Below are positions 49,141 to 57,850 of a stretch of DNA of 64,000 nucleotides, piece by piece. The stretch is taken from assembly GCF_026625885.1 (NCBI RefSeq), contig NZ_CP113068.1, positions 4,340,001 to 4,404,000 on the forward strand. Direction: 5' to 3'. The notes under the pieces were generated by a model that saw only the letters and a list, made by a program, of their open reading frames with translations, searched no databases and was not told the origin of the DNA. The DNA comes from Roseateles sp. SL47. GTDB taxonomy: Bacteria; Pseudomonadota; Gammaproteobacteria; Burkholderiales; Burkholderiaceae_C. Made by a program: the position numbers and the translations under genes. The first letter of the stretch is position 1; every line of letters starts with the position of its first letter.

Positions 49141-51153
49141 ATGTCTGGAAAATTCTCGACCTTGCAGGCCCTCTCTGGCCGACTGCCTGTGCCCACGCTC
49201 TTCGCCCTGTCCGACGACAGACTGGACCGTTTGTGGTCCAACCGCGCCGAGGTCCAGGCGGAGGCGGCGGCCGCGCTGCACCACCTGCATATCACCGCAG
49301 CCGCCTTTCTGGATCGGGACCTGGCCACGCTCGCCAGCACTGCACCGCTGCTGTGGCGCCCGGACGCGAATGCGGTGCTGGAGGAGCTGCTGAGCGGCGC
49401 GGGCCTGTCGGTGGACACACCCGTGGCCGTTCGCTCCTCGGGGGGCATCGAGGACGGCGCGAGTCACAGCTTCGCGGGCATCTTTGAATCGGTGCTCCAG
49501 GTCCGGGGTGTGGCGGCATTACGCAAGGCCATCGAACAGGTGTGGCGCTCTTCATTCTCCCGGCGGGCCGTGATGGAGCGGCTCCGTTGCGGCCTTCTGG
49601 AAGCGCCGCTGGGCATGACGGTGTTTGTGCAGCGCATGATTGATCCCCAGTGGGCGGGCGTGGCTTTCAGCCGCGACCCGGTGTCGGGACACCCAGGCAT
49701 GCGGATCGAGGCGGTTCCCGGGTTGGGTGAGCTGCTGGTGTCCGGGGAACGGCGTGCCAGTACCGCGCTGCTGGACCCGGAACATCCATCGACGGTGAGT
49801 GGTGATGCGGAGCTTCTGGCACAAGGCCCCATGCTGCAGGACCTGCGGGCCCTGGTGCGTGCCGTGGAAACCGAACTGTCCTTGCCGGTGGACATCGAAT
49901 GGGCCTACGACGGCCACGCCGTCTGGCTGCTGCAGGCCCGCCCCATCACCACGATGAGTCGCCACGCAGTGGAGCCGCCGACCTGTGAGGCCGTGGCGCT
50001 CTACCTTGCAGAAGATGCCGCACTGGCCGCATTCCAACCGCTTCCGGGCTTTGCCCACTATTTCCGGTCTAAACGGCGACCCTTGGCGCTCCTGGCGTCC
50101 CAATACGAGGTCGCGGCCGGTACCGCATTGCTGGTGCGTGCCAATGCCAGTGGTTTCGCCAATCCCGCCGAGCGAAGCGCCTTGCTGTCATCACTCGCGA
50201 CAGACGCCGACACCCGTGTGGTGCTGGATTTCTCCGAAGGACTGCGCCAGCAGATTCTCCCCTTCAGCGAGCTGGCCACCCGCCTGGACGAGCTACTGAG
50301 CGAGGTCACCACCGTCTTCACCGTGCGACAGTACATCCAGGGCGATTTCGGCCTGATCAGTCAGCCCACCGTGGCCACCCCGGGGCATGCCCGTCAGGTG
50401 CTGTGCGAGATCTCACCCGACGGGTTGCTGGCCATCAATCGGGGATCCGCCACCACCACCAGTTTTTCCATTCATGAGCACAGCCTTCATGGCAACCCTC
50501 ACGGCAACCCTCACGGCAGCCTCGACGGAGTACCGCCCGTGGAGAACCAGGCGATGGGTGAGGCGCTTGATCCGCCAGACCCGGCGGCGCTCCTTAGGCC
50601 CGACCAACAGCGGATCTTGTTCGAAGTCAGCATGGATGCGGTCAAGCGCTTTGGTTCGGTGCAGCTGGAATGGGTGCTGGAGGGTGACCGTCTCCGATTG
50701 ATCGACTTCTCAGAGGTGGCCGCCTTGCATCAGACGCAGCAGGACCAGGACCAGCGCACCGTCTCGCCGGGATATGCATTCGGTCCGACGATGCGGGTGG
50801 AGGATGGACAGGCCCTCCGGGACATCAGCATCGCAGCGACAGTCTCCATCAACCACCTGCCCAGTGCCGAGAGCCTCGGGCCGCTGATGACGCAGCTGCT
50901 GGCCCAGGCGCTGGCGGGCAACGCGCGCCCCATTGTGGTCTCGCCCCGGCCTTATGCCGCTCTGGCGGCCCTGATTCCCCACGTGGCCGGGTTTGTTTTT
51001 GAGCAGTCCTCCTTGCTGTGCCATCTCGCGATTCTGCTCCGTGAAGGCCAGGTGCCGGCCGTCGAGTCTGCGGTGCTCTACCAGCACGCCCACTCAGGCC
51101 GACCCATCACCATCCGGGCCAGCAGCGGGCAGGTGCACGAGGTGACGGCATGA
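49141..51153 (+). CDS. PEP-synthase/rifampicin-phosphotransferase-like protein
   Basis: This 670-residue protein has an N-terminal ATP-binding domain of the PEP synthase/PPDK family (VAVRSSGGIEDGASHSFAGIF, MDP-type PQWAGVAFSRDP, WLLQARPITTM near 280). A C-terminal swivelling phosphohistidine domain contains SSLLCHLAILLREGQVPAV, where His is the phosphate carrier. The TIM-barrel pyruvate-binding domain of PEP synthase is absent, as in rifampicin phosphotransferases. It probably passes phosphate from ATP through His to an unknown acceptor held by the middle region (inference). There is a small HGNP repeat near 50490. The ATG at 49141 has GAGGAG upstream. Confidence 0.85.
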   Translation: MSGKFSTLQALSGRLPVPTLFALSDDRLDRLWSNRAEVQAEAAAALHHLHITAAAFLDRDLATLASTAPLLWRPDANAVLEELLSGAGLSVDTPVAVRSSGGIEDGASHSFAGIFESVLQVRGVAALRKAIEQVWRSSFSRRAVMERLRCGLLEAPLGMTVFVQRMIDPQWAGVAFSRDPVSGHPGMRIEAVPGLGELLVSGERRASTALLDPEHPSTVSGDAELLAQGPMLQDLRALVRAVETELSLPVDIEWAYDGHAVWLLQARPITTMSRHAVEPPTCEAVALYLAEDAALAAFQPLPGFAHYFRSKRRPLALLASQYEVAAGTALLVRANASGFANPAERSALLSSLATDADTRVVLDFSEGLRQQILPFSELATRLDELLSEVTTVFTVRQYIQGDFGLISQPTVATPGHARQVLCEISPDGLLAINRGSATTTSFSIHEHSLHGNPHGNPHGSLDGVPPVENQAMGEALDPPDPAALLRPDQQRILFEVSMDAVKRFGSVQLEWVLEGDRLRLIDFSEVAALHQTQQDQDQRTVSPGYAFGPTMRVEDGQALRDISIAATVSINHLPSAESLGPLMTQLLAQALAGNARPIVVSPRPYAALAALIPHVAGFVFEQSSLLCHLAILLREGQVPAVESAVLYQHAHSGRPITIRASSGQVHEVTA

Positions 51154-52388
51154 CCCGGCTTTACCTCGGCCTGACCCTGCCAGGCGCCGGCCTGCCTGGA
51201 GACACCTCCGTGCCGATGCCCGGCCTGCTGGAATGCAGGGGTGACGAACTCCGCATGGGGTCCAACGGCCTGTACCTGCGCGCCGGAGACCTGCGGCCGA
51301 CCGCCTGGTGGACCGAGGCGGGCATGCAACCCTTGCCTGACCTGCCACCGTTGGAGTTCCGGGGCCTCAATGCCGGCCAGCGCCAGCAGAGCCGACAGTT
51401 CTTCGACGCTCTGGAAGCGGCGGTGCCGTCGCTGAAGGAGCATCGGGGCCTTGGGTCCACAGGTCGATGGATGCCAACGATCGCGGCCACCGCCTCGGAG
51501 ACTGCACCCTCCATGTTCGCCTGCTTCCACCTGGTCCAACTGGGCGAGCCCGGCGCCATGTATGTGCACTATCACGATGAGTCCGTGCCTCTCGCTTCCA
51601 CCCGGCCAGGCCTATGTGAGCTGCTTCAAGCACTGAACGACGGCAACTCCCGACATGGACAGCGCCTGGACGCATTGCGCCCCGCGCTCGGAGACGAATG
51701 CTGGTACACCAAGTGGCGGCCCGATGTGGAGATGGAGCGCAAATTCACCTTCCGCGGGATTCCAGACACCTGGAGCCTGCTGCATACCCTTCACCGTGAG
51801 ATCACACGCAGCAGCGCGTCCGGGTTCGTGCCTGAGCTGGACCGGGAAATCCAGGTCTGGGACTATGAACAGCACATCTTCGAGGTGTTGGGCGCCAATT
51901 CAGAAAGCGGCTACATCGCCTACATCCCGCAGGCGGATGGCCATATGACGGTGAAACGCAAGTGGTTCATCGAGAACAGCGAGATTCGCCGTGAGTCCCT
52001 CTGGGTGGACCATCAACTGCAACTGTGCGACATCGACGCCCACGTCCGGACGCTGACGGCGGAGCACACGCGACGTTTGCCCGGCTACCGTCGCAAACGC
52101 TTTGATGCGCAGTTTGAGTCCCTGCACACCGGCAACATCTTTGGCATCTACATGGACATCTGCCGCACGCTGGACGGCCGTGATTCATTCACGCAGTGCG
52201 AGATCGAATACTGCCGCACACGCACCTTTGGCGATATTCGCCTGGTGGAGCAGGACTTCAACCACTTCTCCACCTATGTCGCGGCACAGTTCGAACGCCT
52301 GGGTGTGGCATTTCAGCAGGACCTTTATTCAAAGCTGGATTTCGTTCGCAGCATTGCGGATTCGCCTGCTGCCCGGGAGGCCGCATGA
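51150..52388 (+). CDS. CYTH-like (triphosphate tunnel) protein with N-terminal extension
   Basis: This 412-residue protein has an unrecognised N-terminal ~190 residues. They are followed by features of the CYTH/triphosphate-tunnel fold: the ExExK signature in VEMERKFTF near residue 193, the basic strand MTVKRKW near 268, and the acidic strand CEIEYC near 350. Known members hydrolyse or cyclise triphosphates with metal (ThTPase, CyaB, polyphosphatases). It may act on a triphosphate intermediate; the assignment rests on motifs read by eye. Both ends overlap neighbours as ATGA. Confidence 0.65.
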   Translation: MTRLYLGLTLPGAGLPGDTSVPMPGLLECRGDELRMGSNGLYLRAGDLRPTAWWTEAGMQPLPDLPPLEFRGLNAGQRQQSRQFFDALEAAVPSLKEHRGLGSTGRWMPTIAATASETAPSMFACFHLVQLGEPGAMYVHYHDESVPLASTRPGLCELLQALNDGNSRHGQRLDALRPALGDECWYTKWRPDVEMERKFTFRGIPDTWSLLHTLHREITRSSASGFVPELDREIQVWDYEQHIFEVLGANSESGYIAYIPQADGHMTVKRKWFIENSEIRRESLWVDHQLQLCDIDAHVRTLTAEHTRRLPGYRRKRFDAQFESLHTGNIFGIYMDICRTLDGRDSFTQCEIEYCRTRTFGDIRLVEQDFNHFSTYVAAQFERLGVAFQQDLYSKLDFVRSIADSPAAREAA

Positions 52389-53581
52389 CCGCCGCTGTGC
52401 AGCCACCTCAGGGCGATTCATCCAGCAGCGCCAAGGCCCGGTTGTTGCTGGTGCTGGGCAACTGGCGCCTGCGACATGCCGAGCCGGTTCCTGAGTCGGT
52501 GCAAGATCTGCAATTGGTGCCATTGCCAGCAGGTGCACGCCTGGGTGCCCGGGCTGCGCAAATGGATTGCCGTTGTTCTCTGCCACTGCTGGCGACCCTC
52601 GGCCCGCAGGATTGGCGCACATCGGGCAGCGACGTCCGCCTGAATGTCGCCAATCTGGATGTGGAGCGGATGCCGCTGGCCATCGTCCGCCTGGCAGGTG
52701 CCACGCTCGAAGATGGCCTGCTGCTGCAAGCCTTGGTCGACCGAACCGATCTTCACGGGGCGCATTTCCTGGCCCTGCCGCCCGGCGGGCCGGTGATAGC
52801 ACCGCAAACGTTCTGGCACCAACTCGCCGAGGCGTTCAACACCCACCATCTGCTCACCAACAATTACGAGTGCTTCTACACCAGCACCGCCGCGCCGCCG
52901 CCTTGGCGCCTGGTGCTGAACCCGCCTGCACCGGATGTCTGGCAGATGGGAGAGGACTGGCTGGACGACCTGACCACCTCGCCTCCGGAGGCGGTCTTCG
53001 GATTCGTGCCCCAGTTGGGCGAAGAGTGGCAGTTTGTGCGTCACGACAATGTCGCCTGTGAGGTCCTCCGCGTGCCAGAGGGCCCCACCGGCACAGTCAA
53101 TGCGGCACTGTTCAGCGTCAAGCGCAAAGCGCAGGTGCTGGACCGATGGGCGCAGGTCACTGCGTCGCTGACCGGCCTACCGGGCATGAGCCCATCACCG
53201 GCCTGGAGGGACGTGCCCCTCACGGCCTCTGCGCAGGAGCACATGGCCGGCTGCCTGGAACTCCCCTTGCATGAGTCGCTGCACTGGCGGCGCACCGCCT
53301 TTGTCGGGCATTGCGAATCCCTGTCCAGTGGACATCTGCTGAAGGTGAGCTTCAGCCTGAATCAATCGCTGGAAGCCCCCCGGGACACGATTGCGCTGTG
53401 CGGCATCGATTATCTGAAGACCCGCGGTCTTGAAGGCGCACGCTCACCGAAGCAGGACGTCCAGGACCTGGCGAACCTGCTCACCGGGTTTCTGAAGCGC
53501 CGGGGGGGGTCTGTCGTGCCTTCATCGCAGCGCCCTTTCCCCCCTCCAGCCCGACGCCTCTGCGCGGCGGCTTTCCTCTGA
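52385..53581 (+). CDS. Unknown protein, possible 3' frameshift at a G8 tract
   Basis: As read, this is a 398-residue protein with no motif I recognise. It has many Trp residues and an SVKRK strand slightly like that of the preceding CYTH-like protein. The last ~25 residues (Pro/Arg/Ser-rich) follow an eight-G run at 53502-53509 and look unlike coding sequence. If one G were absent, the frame would run on to a TGA at 53607-53609. That stop overlaps the next ATG as ATGA, the junction used throughout this operon. The true C-terminus is therefore uncertain. Confidence 0.65.
   Translation: MTAAVQPPQGDSSSSAKARLLLVLGNWRLRHAEPVPESVQDLQLVPLPAGARLGARAAQMDCRCSLPLLATLGPQDWRTSGSDVRLNVANLDVERMPLAIVRLAGATLEDGLLLQALVDRTDLHGAHFLALPPGGPVIAPQTFWHQLAEAFNTHHLLTNNYECFYTSTAAPPPWRLVLNPPAPDVWQMGEDWLDDLTTSPPEAVFGFVPQLGEEWQFVRHDNVACEVLRVPEGPTGTVNAALFSVKRKAQVLDRWAQVTASLTGLPGMSPSPAWRDVPLTASAQEHMAGCLELPLHESLHWRRTAFVGHCESLSSGHLLKVSFSLNQSLEAPRDTIALCGIDYLKTRGLEGARSPKQDVQDLANLLTGFLKRRGGSVVPSSQRPFPPPARRLCAAAFL
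53502..53509 (+). repeat. G8 homopolymer near the 3' end of the unknown gene
   Basis: Eight consecutive G residues lie in the coding strand. Such a tract is prone to slippage or sequencing error. A one-base loss would restore a 4-nt overlap with the downstream gene. Confidence 0.85.
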
Positions 53582-53605
53582 TGCTCAGGCCCTGGAGCCC
53601 CACCC

Positions 53606-54673
53606 ATGACCCAATGTCTGACCAACGGCGTCTTCAACATGCGCCTCGACGTGGCCGACCTGCCGGAGGTCTCCGCCCTGGCGCTCCGGCTGACGACCTT
53701 TCTCTTCCCTTATTTGCAGCCCGTTGATGCCCCACGCGAGGTCGACCTGGACCTTCAGCTGTTGCCAATCTCGGACTTCAATCCCTCATGGAAGGCCTGC
53801 TGCACCCAAGCGGCCGTGATCCGTGAAACCTACGCAGAAGGATTCACCTTGCGGGTAATGCGTGGGTGGCTGCCCGACGGCCGACTGGTGGCGTGGGATG
53901 AAGAGCGGCAGGTAGGCTATGTGATTCATCAGGCCAGCCGTCAGGTGAAGTTCCACGGCGACCACCGGGCCTTCATCCACATCATCGAACTCGTGCGTTA
54001 TTACGGCCTGCTGGTGGAGCAAGGCCAGGGCACGGCCATTCTGCATGCGGCAGCGACCCTGCATCCCACCACCGGCGAGGCGCAGGCCGTGGCGGGCATC
54101 AAAGGCGCAGGCAAAACCACCACCATGCTGGGCCGCGTGCTGGACGAAGGCCACACCTACTTCTCAGGCGACAAGCTCCTGCTGGACCTGGTGGAGGGCC
54201 GCGTGCGTGCTCGCGGGTGGCCGGACTTCCCGCACATTGGGTTGGGCACGCTGAGGCAGTTTCCCTCGCTCGTCGAAGCCCTGTCCCGTGAGCCCGGCGA
54301 GGGGCTTGCGGGACGGCTTCATCCCGACCTCCCGGACCAGCACAAGATCTTGATTCCGCCGGAACTGTTTGCCCGTCTGCTGGGGCGCAGCCCGATGGGC
54401 AGGACCTGGCTCGGGGGCGTTCTGCTGCCGGAGGTGATGGTGGATGCACCGCTGCGCAGCCGTCGACTGTCCCGGGATGCCATCCAGCAGGTGCTGGCCG
54501 AGCGCAGCATCTTTGAATGGCCACACACCTTCATCACCTCCACCTGGCACGGCATGCCCCCGAGCGGCGCGGGGCTGACGCATCACCTGAGCCCGGCGCT
54601 GGTGCAGGCCTTGTGCGAGCTGCCCTGGACCCGGGCCAGCGGGCGAGCCCAGCGACAGCCGGCAGCCGTCTGA
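53606..54673 (+). CDS. HprK-like P-loop kinase
   Basis: This 355-residue protein has the Walker A motif AGIKGAGKTTT near residue 173. It is preceded by GTAILHAAATL, the arrangement found in HPr kinase-like proteins, and followed by FSGDKLLLD. No phosphorylase or N-terminal HprK domain is obvious. Related proteins in natural-product clusters phosphorylate peptides or small molecules. No precursor peptide is visible here, so the acceptor is unknown. It starts 24 nt after the annotated upstream stop. Confidence 0.8.
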   Translation: MTQCLTNGVFNMRLDVADLPEVSALALRLTTFLFPYLQPVDAPREVDLDLQLLPISDFNPSWKACCTQAAVIRETYAEGFTLRVMRGWLPDGRLVAWDEERQVGYVIHQASRQVKFHGDHRAFIHIIELVRYYGLLVEQGQGTAILHAAATLHPTTGEAQAVAGIKGAGKTTTMLGRVLDEGHTYFSGDKLLLDLVEGRVRARGWPDFPHIGLGTLRQFPSLVEALSREPGEGLAGRLHPDLPDQHKILIPPELFARLLGRSPMGRTWLGGVLLPEVMVDAPLRSRRLSRDAIQQVLAERSIFEWPHTFITSTWHGMPPSGAGLTHHLSPALVQALCELPWTRASGRAQRQPAAV

Positions 54674-54726
54674 GATCGAAACCCAGACTCTGACAGCCCT
54701 GCGCCATACGTTGACGAGGAGTCTTC

Positions 54727-55359
54727 ATGTCCGCTTCCCCCCCACGAGTGCTCCTTCCGGATCCGATGGACCCACAGGCCACGGATCGCCCGCCGCTGCG
54801 TCTGTGCCTGGTGGCTCCCAGTGGTTCGGGCAAAAGCACCACAGCGGGACTGATGCGTGAGTGCTTCGAGGCGCAGGGGCTCACGGTACGTGTCCTGAAG
54901 CTGGCCGCGCCGCTGTACCGCCTTCAGTCCGTCATCTACGCCGAAGCGGGCCTCACCGTGGGCCAGGGCGCGCAGGATCAGTGCCTGCTGGAGAGCCTTG
55001 CCCAGCATTTGCGCCGCATTCAACCGCATGCCCTGGCGCGTCGGTTTCTGGAGGCCCTGGCGGCGGCAGAAACGGACACGGACGTGATCATCAACGACGA
55101 CCTGCGCGACGACACCAGCGACTGGCCTGCGCTGCGTCAGGCCGGCTTCTCGGTCATCAAGCTGGTGGCGCAGCCCACGCTGCGACAACAACGGATGGCC
55201 ATTCGCAACGATCTGAGCGTGGTGGTCCACAGTCCGCTGGATGCCCAGATGGCGAGAATCCCGCCGGACTTTGTGCTCACCAACAACGGCTCTCTGGCGG
55301 CATTGCGGCGGCAGGTGGAGGCGCTGTGCACCTTGTTGGTGGAGCGGGCTCCGGCATGA
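54727..55359 (+). CDS. P-loop kinase, nucleotide/small-molecule kinase-like
   Basis: This 210-residue protein has Walker A APSGSGKST near residue 34 and an acidic strand VIINDDLRDD near 120, which could be Walker B. The layout resembles deoxynucleotide monophosphate or adenylylsulfate-type kinases, but the substrate cannot be assigned. The ATG at 54727 has GAGGAG upstream. A 53-nt gap before it is one of the few real gaps in the operon. Confidence 0.75.
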   Translation: MSASPPRVLLPDPMDPQATDRPPLRLCLVAPSGSGKSTTAGLMRECFEAQGLTVRVLKLAAPLYRLQSVIYAEAGLTVGQGAQDQCLLESLAQHLRRIQPHALARRFLEALAAAETDTDVIINDDLRDDTSDWPALRQAGFSVIKLVAQPTLRQQRMAIRNDLSVVVHSPLDAQMARIPPDFVLTNNGSLAALRRQVEALCTLLVERAPA

Positions 55360-57074
55360 CCCACGGACGTTTGCTGTGGTTGCTGGTGGACGGGTTGTCC
55401 CTGCCGCTGTTGCGCCTGCTCGCCCCTCGCCTGCCGCCCTGCGCCACCACCTTGCCATTGCGACCTCTGGCGCCCAATTGCCAGACCCCGCCTTCGCTGT
55501 TCAGCATTTGGAGCGGGCTGCCTGAATCCGCACATCGGCTGACCGGCTACGACATGCCGGTGGAGGGGCATGCGTCCCCTCTGGCGATCCGTGAAGCCTT
55601 TGCCAACTGGCCTCAAGACGTCGCGATGGTCTGGGACGACTGGGCCGCAGGCGGCGGGCAGGTGCGCACCTGCGCGGTTCCATTTGTTCAGCCCCAGCGC
55701 CTGGCGGGGGCCCTGCTGTCCCACAGCCAGGTGTACACGCCCGCGCTGGCGGCGCCCCGGCTGCTGCGTGCCGGTGAAACGCTGGTGATTGAAGCACTGG
55801 GTGTGCAGTGGCCCGTGGAGGGCCATGGGGACAGCCTCCGCTTGCGGAACACCCCTGAGGGCGTGGTGGACCTCCCTCTCCACCAGACCCGCCACCTGCG
55901 CTTGTCGGACGCAGTGCCGGCCACGGTGGCGGGCCACACCCACCGCGCCATTGCCCTCCGCACGGTACGGGTGGAGGGGGAGCTGCGACTGTGCATGATG
56001 GGGTTCCAGCCGGTCTGGATTGAAGGGCGTGACGCGCCACAGCGCCAGGCCGCTTTCCGGCACCGGGCCTATGCAGCCCTCAATCCGGCGCGTCTTTATG
56101 CCGACGGGGCCCTCGGCCTCCGGCTGGATGCGGGGGGGCACGGCCACGCCGAGACCCTGCTGCTGGACCTGCTGCACGTGGTGCATCAGAGCTTCCTGGA
56201 GGACATCTGCTGGACCCTGGACGCGCCAGGGGGGGAATTGGTGGTGGCCTACTATCCGGTCATCGACCTGCTGAGCCACCAGTTGCTGCGCACGATGGTG
56301 TCTCCGGCCAACGCGGCCGAGCGGGACGTGGCCGGCCAGATCCTGGCACGGGTGGCGGAGTGGCTGGGCGAGTTGCTGCTGAGCTGCCAGCGGCGGCTGG
56401 CGCCGGGCTCCCGACTGGTGGCCCATGCGGACCATGGCATGCTGCCCATCCACCAGGAGTTCAGCCTGAACCGCTGGCTGCATCAGCAGGCATGGCTCAC
56501 GCTGGACGCCGAAGGTGGCATCGACCCGCAGCACTCGCTGGTGTTCTACCACCCGGCCGAGAACGGATGGCTCGCCGTGCATCCCGAGCGTCTGGCAGCG
56601 GCGCAGCTGGACCTGTCCAGCCTGATCGGAACGCTGAACCAGTGGTTCCTGGACGAAGGGCCTTCCCCATCGGCGATGACCCCGGCCTTCCGGCTGATCC
56701 CAGGGCCCGAGGTATCTACGGGCCAAGGCTGGCAGAGCCAGTGGTACGTACAGCCGCCGGACGGGGTGAGGCTGAGGGCCGATGTCCATCGGCCTATGCT
56801 GGCGCCGGCACGCAAAGGCGGCGACCACACCTGCTGGTCCCCGAATCCGTGGCTCGAAGCTGCGCTGCTGGACACCGAGCCCACAGGTGTGACCTGGCCG
56901 TCCACCGTCGCGCTGACGGACCTGGCGCCCGCCCTGCTCGGCTGGCTCCGATTGCGCCATGCTGGCGCCCCCGCTATGGCGTCCACCACCAGCACCACCA
57001 GCACAAAGACCGAAGGCGCTGCCCCTCACGCCTGCGCGCCCGCCGCCACCGCTCCCACGGCCCCCACACCATGA
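55356..57074 (+). CDS. Alkaline-phosphatase-superfamily phosphohydrolase
   Basis: This 572-residue protein has superfamily metal-site motifs: VDGLS near residue 12, QTPPSLFSIWSG (nucleophile region, Thr or Ser) near 43, YYPVIDLLSH near 306 and AHADHGM near 358. The order matches nucleotide pyrophosphatase/phosphodiesterase and phosphoglycerate-mutase-type members. No signal peptide is evident, so a cytoplasmic role on a phosphorylated metabolite is likely. The C-terminus is a Ser/Thr/Ala/Pro-rich tail. The start at 55356 was chosen by ATGA coupling; the longer open frame overlaps the kinase gene. Confidence 0.8.
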   Translation: MTHGRLLWLLVDGLSLPLLRLLAPRLPPCATTLPLRPLAPNCQTPPSLFSIWSGLPESAHRLTGYDMPVEGHASPLAIREAFANWPQDVAMVWDDWAAGGGQVRTCAVPFVQPQRLAGALLSHSQVYTPALAAPRLLRAGETLVIEALGVQWPVEGHGDSLRLRNTPEGVVDLPLHQTRHLRLSDAVPATVAGHTHRAIALRTVRVEGELRLCMMGFQPVWIEGRDAPQRQAAFRHRAYAALNPARLYADGALGLRLDAGGHGHAETLLLDLLHVVHQSFLEDICWTLDAPGGELVVAYYPVIDLLSHQLLRTMVSPANAAERDVAGQILARVAEWLGELLLSCQRRLAPGSRLVAHADHGMLPIHQEFSLNRWLHQQAWLTLDAEGGIDPQHSLVFYHPAENGWLAVHPERLAAAQLDLSSLIGTLNQWFLDEGPSPSAMTPAFRLIPGPEVSTGQGWQSQWYVQPPDGVRLRADVHRPMLAPARKGGDHTCWSPNPWLEAALLDTEPTGVTWPSTVALTDLAPALLGWLRLRHAGAPAMASTTSTTSTKTEGAAPHACAPAATAPTAPTP

Positions 57075-57850
57075 CGCTGAAAGCATTGCTGATCGACATT
57101 GACGGCACCCTGATGTTCAAAGGTCAGGCGCTGCCTGGCGCCGACCACATGCTGCACACCCTGCAGCATGCAGGCTTGAAGGTCCGGCTGCTGACCAACA
57201 TCAGCGCTCGTTCAACGGCCGACATCGCGCAGGAGCTGAACGACGCCGGCATCTCGGTCTGCCCGGCCATGATCCAGACCGCCGGGGTGGCCTGCGCCCA
57301 GCATGTCCATGCCCGCCCGGGTGCCAGCTGCCACCTGCTGGTGCCGCAAGCCATGGAAGCGCTGTTCGATCAGATTCCCAGGAGCGACCAGTCGCCGGAC
57401 TTCGTGGTGATCGGCGACATCGGCGAGCGCTTCGACTACCGGTGTCTGAATCAGGCCTTTCGCCTGATTCGTGCGGGCGCCACGCTGCTGGCCCCGCATC
57501 GCAATCTCTACTGGCACAGCTGCGAGGGCCCCATGCTGGATGCGGGTGCGTTCATCCAGGGCCTGGAGGCCGCCACCGGGCGTGAAGCCCTGGTGACCGG
57601 CAAACCATCCCCGCTGTTCTTCCAGGGCGCATTGGACGCCCTGGGGGTGACAGCGGCCGAGGCCATGGTCGTTGGGGACGATCTCCGCACCGATGGCGCT
57701 GGCGCGCGTGCGCTGGGCATGGCCTACGTCCAGGTCGCCACTGGCAAGGGCCTCGACACCGTGCCGGACCTGCCGCCTGCCCGGCACCGCATCCCCAGCA
57801 TTGCCGCACTGCTGGACCACCTGAACTCTCTGCCAACACGGGAAGCATGA
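57071..57850 (+). CDS. HAD-superfamily phosphatase (NagD/LHPP-like)
   Basis: This 259-residue protein has the HAD motifs DIDGTL at the N-terminus, LLTNIS (motif II) near 38, TGKPSPLFF (Lys, motif III) near 178 and VGDDLRTD (motif IV) near 201. A C2-type cap lies between. The family includes NagD and LHPP, which cleaves P-N bonds such as phospholysine and phosphohistidine. Hydrolysis of a phosphorylated intermediate is predicted. It is coupled at both ends by ATGA. Confidence 0.88.
   Translation: MTLKALLIDIDGTLMFKGQALPGADHMLHTLQHAGLKVRLLTNISARSTADIAQELNDAGISVCPAMIQTAGVACAQHVHARPGASCHLLVPQAMEALFDQIPRSDQSPDFVVIGDIGERFDYRCLNQAFRLIRAGATLLAPHRNLYWHSCEGPMLDAGAFIQGLEAATGREALVTGKPSPLFFQGALDALGVTAAEAMVVGDDLRTDGAGARALGMAYVQVATGKGLDTVPDLPPARHRIPSIAALLDHLNSLPTREA

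Noticed and set aside
50490-50520. Short HGNP coding repeat as a possible regulatory repeat
   Set aside because: Only about two and a half 12-bp units inside a gene linker; simplest as slippage.
55137-57086. 649-residue minus-strand frame opposite the kinase and phosphatase genes
   Set aside because: The plus-strand genes carry clear P-loop and metal-site motifs and operon coupling; the antisense frame has none.
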